DNA of 64,000 bases from Rhynchosporium graminicola (lineage: Eukaryota; Ascomycota; Leotiomycetes; Helotiales; Ploettnerulaceae). Position numbers and translations under genes: made by a program. Positions 57,500 to 64,000 of the stretch are shown one piece after another. The stretch spans positions 186,001 to 250,000 of the forward strand of contig FJUW01000076.1 in assembly GCA_900074885.1 (NCBI GenBank). The letters run 5' to 3'. The first letter of the stretch is position 1, and each line of letters begins with the position of its first letter. The notes below the pieces were generated by a model. It was given only the letters and a program-made list of their open reading frames with translations. It was not told where the DNA came from and did no database searches.

Positions 57500-58919
57500 A
57501 GCATGGCTGCAAGGCAGAGTGAATCCTCTTACTACTTCTAAGATCTGAAAGGACGACAGGAAGCTGAAGATGCAAAAGGCGACGCCAGGAGAACATCATA
57601 TTGGCGTGATGAGGACTATTTTATTTATCCATATCAAGAATCTTCCAGTAACGCCCTTTGTCGCATCAATATGGGCATTATGGAGAGTGAGAATCTGAGC
57701 TTTGATCCATCTGAAGAGTTTCATCCAAGGTCTCTGCAGTGAAAATTGAGAGCATGCATGAGCTATTCAGGAACTGTTGCGCAAAGTGCAATGTTGCCAG
57801 TATGGCTATGTATTGGGATTGCGCAAATCGGATGAGCTACCATTACCAAAAGATTCAAAGAGTACATTAAGTATCTATGCGAGTCAAGTATCTTGCAGCT
57901 TTTGTAGCCTGTCATTTTCATGCGTTCATCTCCAGAACCCTATCGCCCCAGGATCTTTTACCTCACCATACTTTAATGCAATGACTAATTAGCTATCTAT
58001 AGAACACTTCCTTCATGTTGAAGACACGCATTGATGGTTGTTCTATGCATGAGAAGTGTGGCGTCTCGAACAAAGAGAGCACCTGGACGGATGGCCCCTA
58101 AGCAGCTCAACCGGAGCCGCACATGACTTATGACTATTACTTCTGGAGAATTGGACTGCAACAATGGTGAGATTCCATTAGTATTAGACTAGATCTTCAA
58201 TATTATTTCAGTATAAGATAAAAAGACTACGACGTCGAGTTCCACAATTCGCGACAATATTCTCAAGCTTGTTAAAACCGTCTTCGACACTCTCGAAATT
58301 TAACCAAAACTTTTTGCAAGCCTGCCCTTATCCGCTAGCGATTTCATCACTTGATAATGTTCACTTCGCGCTTTCTATCCTATTCTTAGACTAACTTAAG
58401 AAGATAGAGATACACAATTCTTCGTCCGCGTCATCAAGTATCTTTCAGAAGGTCATCTGCTTGTATTATCCGAACACACAAGCTTTCTGACGCCCTCAAT
58501 TTCTTCAAAAAGTACCTTCATTTCTTTTCACGAAAAAAAGTCTTCATGTGTTTCAGCTTTGTCTTGAGTATCGTTCTGAAGTAGCACGAACTCGTATAAG
58601 AGCCATATGATCTTCAGCCACGAACGTCTCGTTGGTCAACGGGTTCTAAAATTGTATCCAGAATACGAGATCTTGAATTTCTGTTATCAGCTCTATCAAC
58701 AGATACGGCAACCACAGATGGCATTTCTGCTCGTACGATATAATCAAAGGTTCAAAATCAAGTAGAATTGTGTCGGGGAAATCCTTCAAGATGAGCTGAA
58801 ACCCTTTACATATCATCTGTGTTTATCAGTGGGCATATAAGACCTGTCTCCCATGGAAGAACATTGATCTTAAGAACAGTAACCACATTTTACTTCTCGA
58901 TTCAAGTCAAGCCATCATC
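57500..58919. other. Intergenic, nothing recognised
   Basis: 1.4 kb of stop-rich sequence without motifs. The last few hundred bases should include the promoter of the small secreted protein. Confidence 0.5.
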
Positions 58920-59459
58920 ATGCACCTCTCACACCTCTCTTACTTCGCCCTCCCCCTTCTCGTAGCAAGCACTCCCACCGGCACAAATCCCAATCCATTT
59001 TTCTACAAGTCCCTCACCCTAACCTTCTCCGGCGGCCCAGCATCCTACACGCTCACCTTCCCAGCCGATGGAAGTACATACAGCACCAACAACAATCTGA
59101 GCATCAACCGGATCGCTAGCAGCGACTTCAACATTTTCTACAATTGTAACTTCTACTTCGCGGACGACGGTGGAAAGGCAGTTGTTACCAAGCCAGGGGC
59201 AGATAATACGGAGATTCAGGTCGGATCACCGAGAGCTGTCACTGGTGTTAGTTGTCAGCCAACTCCGGGAGGTTCGAACTCGTGCTTGCCTACGTATGGT
59301 ATGTTCAATTTCTTCTCCTGGGAAGGGTCTTGGGGTGCTTGATACTAACGAGAAATAGCCGACTGCCAGTGGTGCGGTGGTGAAAATGGTCAGGGTGGAT
59401 GCTATTCTTTGAATTGCTGTTCAGGGTACTGCTTTGGTAACAAGTGCCGTGCTTTCTAG
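58920..59459 (+). CDS. Small secreted cysteine-rich protein, 159 aa
   Basis: Exons 58920-59298 and 59359-59459, joined by a 60-nt GTATGT...ATAG intron with a CTAAC branch site. N-terminal signal peptide (MHLSHLSYFALPLLVAS, about residues 1-17). The middle is a Ser/Thr/Asn-rich beta-type domain with paired cysteines (NIFYNCNFYF, GVSCQPTPGGSNSC). The second exon encodes a compact cysteine-rich end, DCQWCGGENGQGGC then NCCSGYCFGNKC, with eight Cys in about 32 residues, spaced like a knottin fold. If the intron is not removed the protein loses this domain. The family is unknown. Size, secretion and Cys content are those of candidate effectors or small antimicrobial proteins; neither role is shown. 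Confidence 0.75.
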
Positions 59460-61670
59460 TCAAATTTCTGGTCTTAGAAGATGATTCTATACCTGCGTAT
59501 TTTTGAAATTATTCTGGAAAGTGTTCCTGCACCTGTTTCCGATTGTCGTTTTGAGAGGAAGTCTGGAGGTTTGCTACTATCAAAGAATCGAATAAAGAAT
59601 TGAAGCATCGCATCGAAACAGCTTATTGACTCTCTTTACTCTAGTTGACTGTTGAGATAATATTCGGTTCAGAGAGCGCCTCCGAGAAAATTTGAAAAAG
59701 TCTTGTTTTGAGCTTATGGAGTAGACCAAAGTAAGCGCGATAGAACCACTGACTTGAGCAGGTTTAATAGCAACTGCTGAGAGCTGCCGATGAGTAAAAT
59801 ATAAATACTCGGGTTACTACTCATGTATTTGATACATCGCCAGTCTCGGAATTCTCCTTACCAGACTGCTATTGACAGGCTTTGCGCCTTCACGACTGGG
59901 CACACTACTTTGTCTGCGTCAATTTCTTCATCTGTATTTCAAAACCACTGTAGATTTTGGAACACTATCTGACATTACCAAAAGCTGGTAGATTACCGGG
60001 GAAGTTGTGATAATAATAATGGGTATTAAAGTGAAGAATATTGGATCTATGTGCTACAAAAGGGAGGTGCCACCGTGTGAAGCCCAGCACTATATCTATT
60101 GTACTGGGAAATATTTTCTTCTCCATGCGTTACCAACCTACAGCTTCTTTCTTGCTACTTATTTTGGGCCTATCTGCCAATCTGAGTCGCCTTGACCTTC
60201 TCAACATATATCAAAGATTACCGTCATCTGCTTGACATTTTTAACCCCATCAGAAGGTTCAAAGTAGCTCAAGATATCGTAAGAGAGACCCTTCTCAAAA
60301 TCGAAAATTCCAATAGCCTTGACACACTCTTCAATCAATCTGACAGCCAATGCCTCGATATTGGCCTGCAGGTATGTGACCTTGCCTCCTCCAACAAGCG
60401 GGAAATCGCCTTCTTCTTCTATTGAGAAAGTTCTTACTCTCCTCAACTCGAATGGAAATAGCGAAATACTATCCTAAACTGCAGTGCAATCAGTCAGAGG
60501 GGTGTGTATTTTTGGCATATTGTTTTCCGTGGATCTTGGGTGCCTTGAGCCTCTATCGCGAATTGACCTCACCCGAAAATCCTCCATTGGTTGAATAATC
60601 TTTCTCGAGGATCTACAGCAACTGCCGTTGTTGTTGTAGTCGAATTTTGCATACCAGGATATGGAAAGAAATTAACTCTGGCGGAAGTAGAATCCGTTCT
60701 ACTGGGCTGAAGTCCAATCATGTGTTGATATTCGAGGAATCCAGGATGTAGGAAGTCGAAGAGAGATGTCTCAAGACCCTTCGGCGAAAAGATCGTTCAT
60801 CCCCTCTTTGACTCACTTGATTTGAATCGTGCGACTGTCAGTCAATAATGGTTTATATTATGCTTTTGCCATTTGTTCTATACCTCTTGTTTCCTATGCC
60901 CCCGCGGACAGGCCTCACACACTCGGGGAAGCGAGCCCCACAAAATATTGGCTACAGTAATGCTGACGGCCCTAGGAAGCTTGACCAAACCTTAGGGACA
61001 TCAATCAATGACCAGCACAATAGCATCGCGATACCTCTGAAGTACGAGAGGCCAAAGGGAACACATGGCGTTACTCGGGTCCTATCGCGACAAATGATAC
61101 GGCTGTTTATTGGAATAGAAGGCCCAGAACCAGCAACAGGACCTGGAAATGGCGATGCGTGCGCAAATCCATCATCCACCCAGAGTTTCGCTTCAAGAAC
61201 AGCCATTCTGCCTCTTGAACCTCAACAGTAATCGGAGGTCAGATAGAGGGAGCTGCACATTCTGCGAGATTGGGTGGAGCTGTCGGATCCTGGGAATCTC
61301 GAAGAATCTGCTGCCTTGCGCTCTCTTCACCCACAAAGATCAAGCGCCTTCCCCTCGACGGTCTCTACCAATCGACATTCTATACCTGTAATCTGGTCAG
61401 GTCAAAAAGTGTTGTACATGGCTACAAAACAACAGTCACCTGGGGTCTTCATCTCTAGCTATGGAAAAGGAGTGCTGGTAAAGCTTGCCCTCAATATATT
61501 GCTCTAGGTGCAGAACTTCTCAGAAGAGTTCTGTTATTCTCTGCCACCCATCTGGCAGAGTCCGTGCGACCTGTTTCCTACGCGGCATATGATCGCGGAA
61601 TCTAGGGCCATTTGATACTGAATGCAAGAACTGGCGATATGACAGTGCTGATCTGGGGAGGGGTAGGTTT
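59460..61670. other. Long stretch without a supported gene
   Basis: 2.2 kb. A minus-strand piece at 60201-60446 (RTFSIEEEGDFPLVGGGKVT...) looks protein-like but is isolated and has no start context. Other frames are short. Confidence 0.45.
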
Positions 61671-62311
61671 TTAATTGCGAATCATTCCACGGTAGGTTTC
61701 AGTATCTCCGCTAGAGAATTTCGTACCATTACAAAACGTTATTATGAATTCGTTGGACTTTATATCTTTCGCGGATTCGTGTATTGCCCCAAATTTCATC
61801 CCACTCATGGAACCTAGTCTACGAATCATGAGTATTGTTGTGTTTCCCATTCTGTCTTTGTTTCTCCTGGCTTCCAACTTCTGCATCCGACAGAATCTTC
61901 CATTTCACACCAGCCCCCCTCACGAGTTTTGGTGATAATTGCCATGATGTCGCGATAAGCTGGCGTCTTGGTGTCTTGGGCATCTGCCGGATTGTAGCCC
62001 TCTTGGCGATTGATGTCCTTCCGCATCAATGTTAGCCACTTCTTGGAAGTAACATCAAGCGGCTTGGTGCCTATTCGTAGCTTCCACGAATGGCTACGCA
62101 AAACTTGACGAAAAACCTTAGGGCCTTGGAATACTAGACAAAGCTTGAGGCAATTAGGCTGTGCCTGCGATAATACCCCGCGTTTATGTTTGCCACTGAG
62201 GTCTTTTCCTGTACCTGGTTTTCTCTTCTCAATAATCGCTTCTGACTGGCCATCATCACGGCCAAGCACATATGATAGCATGCTGTAGTATAGCAATATC
62301 TCTGCGATCAA
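61671..62311 (-). pseudogene. Hypothetical protein, probably frameshifted
   Basis: The minus-strand frame 62311-61826 gives a basic protein with RRHSW-like Lys/Arg stretches, WLTLMRKDINRQ, DTKTPAYRDIMAIITKTREG and EMEDSVGC. From about 61886 a second frame continues in the same direction with MGNTTILMIRRLGSMSGMKF and GAIHESAKDIKSNEFIITFC to a stop at 61671. The second piece reads like the true C-terminus of the first, so a frameshift near 61850-61890 is likely. No family recognised. Confidence 0.35.
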
Positions 62312-62645
62312 GATTGTGCGAGAGATAGAGCGACCAGGAAATTCTCAACAGGTATGGAGCCCGCTCCGCCAAGTCCCTTATTTCCTTCCCTTTTCAGCAG
62401 TTCTCTGTATCCTACTGCAAGATCAGAGCCTAGCAGCCGGTCAAAACGGCTTGGAGCGGTGTGAAGGTGGAAGATTGAAGATACATCATGACTAGGCGGT
62501 CGAGAGAGTCGCGAGGGTATATATGATCAAGTGCATGCGCAGTTTTGAGCTCTTTACCCCCCTCCTCAGCTCAAACATTAGTCGTCTCACCTGGACCTAC
62601 TGCAAGTGCATTTAAAAGCTTGTTGTTCATAAGCATCTCGTCAAT
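62312..62645. promoter_or_regulatory. Upstream region of the choice-of-anchor B gene
   Basis: 334 nt before the ATG, including GGTATATATGATC at about 62516-62528 as a possible TATA-like element about 120 nt upstream of the start. Confidence 0.35.
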
Positions 62646-64000
62646 ATGCGTTTCACTCCCTCTGTCGTTGGCGTGCTCGCCCTTGCGAGTGGTGCCGTTG
62701 CAGTAGAGATGGCAGTTGACGAGGCACTCGCTGAGTGTAAGTATTCTTTCGATCCAAATTAACATCTGTGACCTGCTAATCATGACTAGCCTTCTACGAT
62801 TCCGGCCTCGCCATGGACCAAATGATGAGCGCCAAGTTGGCTCATTGGGAAATGGAGGAGAAGATGGGAATCATGGCTCAAGGGTTTCCAGCATGGTCCA
62901 AGAAAGTTACATGCGCCAACGGCATCGCCAATGCCATGCCAGGTGTACCAGGCCATCAATTCAAGTGCCGAAATGTAAGTCATGAACTCATGTTCTTGTA
63001 AACATTGGCTGACCTATGAAGATGGATCTCTACTCCTTCGTCCCCATGGCTGATCTTGGATGCCCTAATGCAATGGGCTCCGGGTCCTGGGGATGGACTG
63101 ACGAGAAGTCTGGACGTGAGTTCGTCGCTGCTGGATGTTACTATGGTACATCTTTCTTGGAGATTCTCCCAACTGGACAGCTTGTCAAGCTTGGATTTCT
63201 GTAAGTTATCCACACTCAATCATTTTCGAACAACCAACTAACCTGTTCAGTACTTCCTACGCAGCTTTCGGCTCAGGATCCAGATGGAAGGAGCTCCGAG
63301 GATACAAAAACTACATGGTCATCGGAAGCGAGCTGAACGACCACGGAGTCCAGATCTTCGATATGACGAAGCTCCTCACCGTCAACCCTGCCAGCCCGGT
63401 CATCTTCGATGGCACAAATGCCACTACTAGTGATTTGACCAGTCATGTCCAGCCATCCATCTTCGGTCGTTCCCACAACGTCCATGTTCACAACTCTCTT
63501 CCATACTTCGTCACCGTCGGAATGGGTCCAAGACTTCAAAATGAAACCAACTGCTTCTCAGGTATCATCTTCTGGGATGTCACCGATATCAGCAACCCAA
63601 AGCACGTTGGATGTGCCGGAGAGGATGGATATGTTCATGACATTCAATGCTTGATCTACAAAGGACCTGACACCAAGTACGTCGGTACCGACGTCTGCTA
63701 TGGATACAACGAGGATTCCTTGACCATCTACAATGTCACCGATAAGGCCAATGCCAAGATCATCTCAAGGACTTCCTATACTGGAGCTTCTTATACTCAT
63801 CAAGGAGAAGTCCTTGACAAGGAATGGCAACAATACCTCATCCTTGATGACGAGACTGACGAGGTCAACTCTAGAGGTCCAGCTGCTGACAAGTACCCTG
63901 TCACCTATGTTTGGGACATTTCATCTCTCGAGGCACCAAAACAAACTGGTCTCTACAAGGGAACCACCACAACTATCGATCACAATCAGTACGTCATTGG
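62646..64000 (+). CDS. Secreted choice-of-anchor B (LVIVD-type) protein, truncated by window edge
   Basis: Exons 62646-62736, 62790-62974, 63022-63200 and 63251 to the right edge; all introns have GT/AG ends and keep the frame. Signal peptide MRFTPSVVGVLALASGAVAV (about residues 1-20). The first domain has paired Cys (VTCANGIANAMPG...FKCRN). Then repeated beta-blade motifs follow: KNYMVIGSELNDHGVQIFDM, RSHNVHVHNSLPYFVTVG, IIFWDVTDISNPKHVGCAGE, GYVHDIQCLIYKGPDTKYVG, NEDSLTIYNVTDKANAKIIS, ASYTHQGEV and LILDDETDE. This is the choice-of-anchor B family, probably a secreted beta-propeller of unknown function. The 3' end lies beyond the window. Confidence 0.85.

Noticed and set aside
1..64000. CRISPR arrays, tRNA or rRNA genes
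   Set aside because: No spaced identical repeats with unique spacers, and no cloverleaf or rRNA landmark was seen on either strand by eye.

Overview
The window is genomic DNA of a filamentous ascomycete (Pezizomycotina, perhaps Leotiomycetes; the class is a guess). The evidence is genes split by 45-140 nt introns with GT/CTRAY/AG signals, a fungal gene complement (Ric8/synembryn, GH78 rhamnosidase, CE4 chitin deacetylase, several P450s, a small secreted cysteine-rich protein), and a large repeat block mutated in the manner of repeat-induced point mutation (RIP).

Left arm (1-19.4 kb). It begins with the 3' end of a RIC8 (synembryn) gene. From about 3.3 to 13.2 kb it holds a run of decayed genes: a PQ-loop membrane protein with in-frame stops, a frameshifted membrane protein, a protein kinase with a one-base deletion, and a broken tetraspan-type membrane protein. 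These are mixed with a low-complexity hypothetical protein (5.5-6.2 kb). Intact genes follow: a coiled-coil protein ending in PPRYS (13.8-14.9 kb), a secreted GH78 alpha-L-rhamnosidase (16.1-18.3 kb) and a secreted chitin/polysaccharide deacetylase (18.6-19.4 kb).

Repeat block (about 19.9-38.4 kb). This gene-free block has almost no CpA/TpG dinucleotides. It resolves into: a compact non-coding LTR element (20318-22301, 168-nt LTRs, target duplication ATAGC); an outer Ty3/Gypsy element with 243-nt LTRs (22575-36976); a second Ty3/Gypsy element nested inside it (26612-34388, 268-nt LTRs, target duplication AGTTA); and a Fot1/pogo-type DDE transposase remnant (about 37.0-38.4 kb). In both Gypsy elements pol lies on the minus strand, and each has a long decayed ORF on the opposite strand between pol and its 3' LTR.

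Biosynthetic cluster (39.4-54.5 kb, perhaps to 56.0 kb), starting about 1 kb from the repeat block. Its core is a 1279-residue fusion of a squalene-hopene-type triterpene cyclase (DVDD acid motif, QW repeats) with a sterol-glucosyltransferase-like GT-B domain, the architecture of enfumafungin synthase EfuA. Around it are three divergent P450s, one MBOAT/wax-synthase-like acyltransferase and a small DUF4267-like membrane protein. A reasonable inference is that squalene is cyclised and glycosylated by the fusion enzyme, oxidised by the P450s and O-acylated by the MBOAT enzyme, giving an acylated triterpene glycoside of the enfumafungin/fuscoatroside type. No regulator or transporter of the cluster is seen in the window. 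Four small Tc1/mariner-type MITEs lie between the cluster genes, and two of the P450 genes share a 64-nt sequence about 290 nt upstream of their starts.

Right arm (56-64 kb). This part is gene-poor with coding remnants, then a small secreted cysteine-rich protein (58.9-59.5 kb) and, at the right edge, a secreted choice-of-anchor B (LVIVD-type) protein that runs off the window. No tRNA, rRNA or CRISPR was found.
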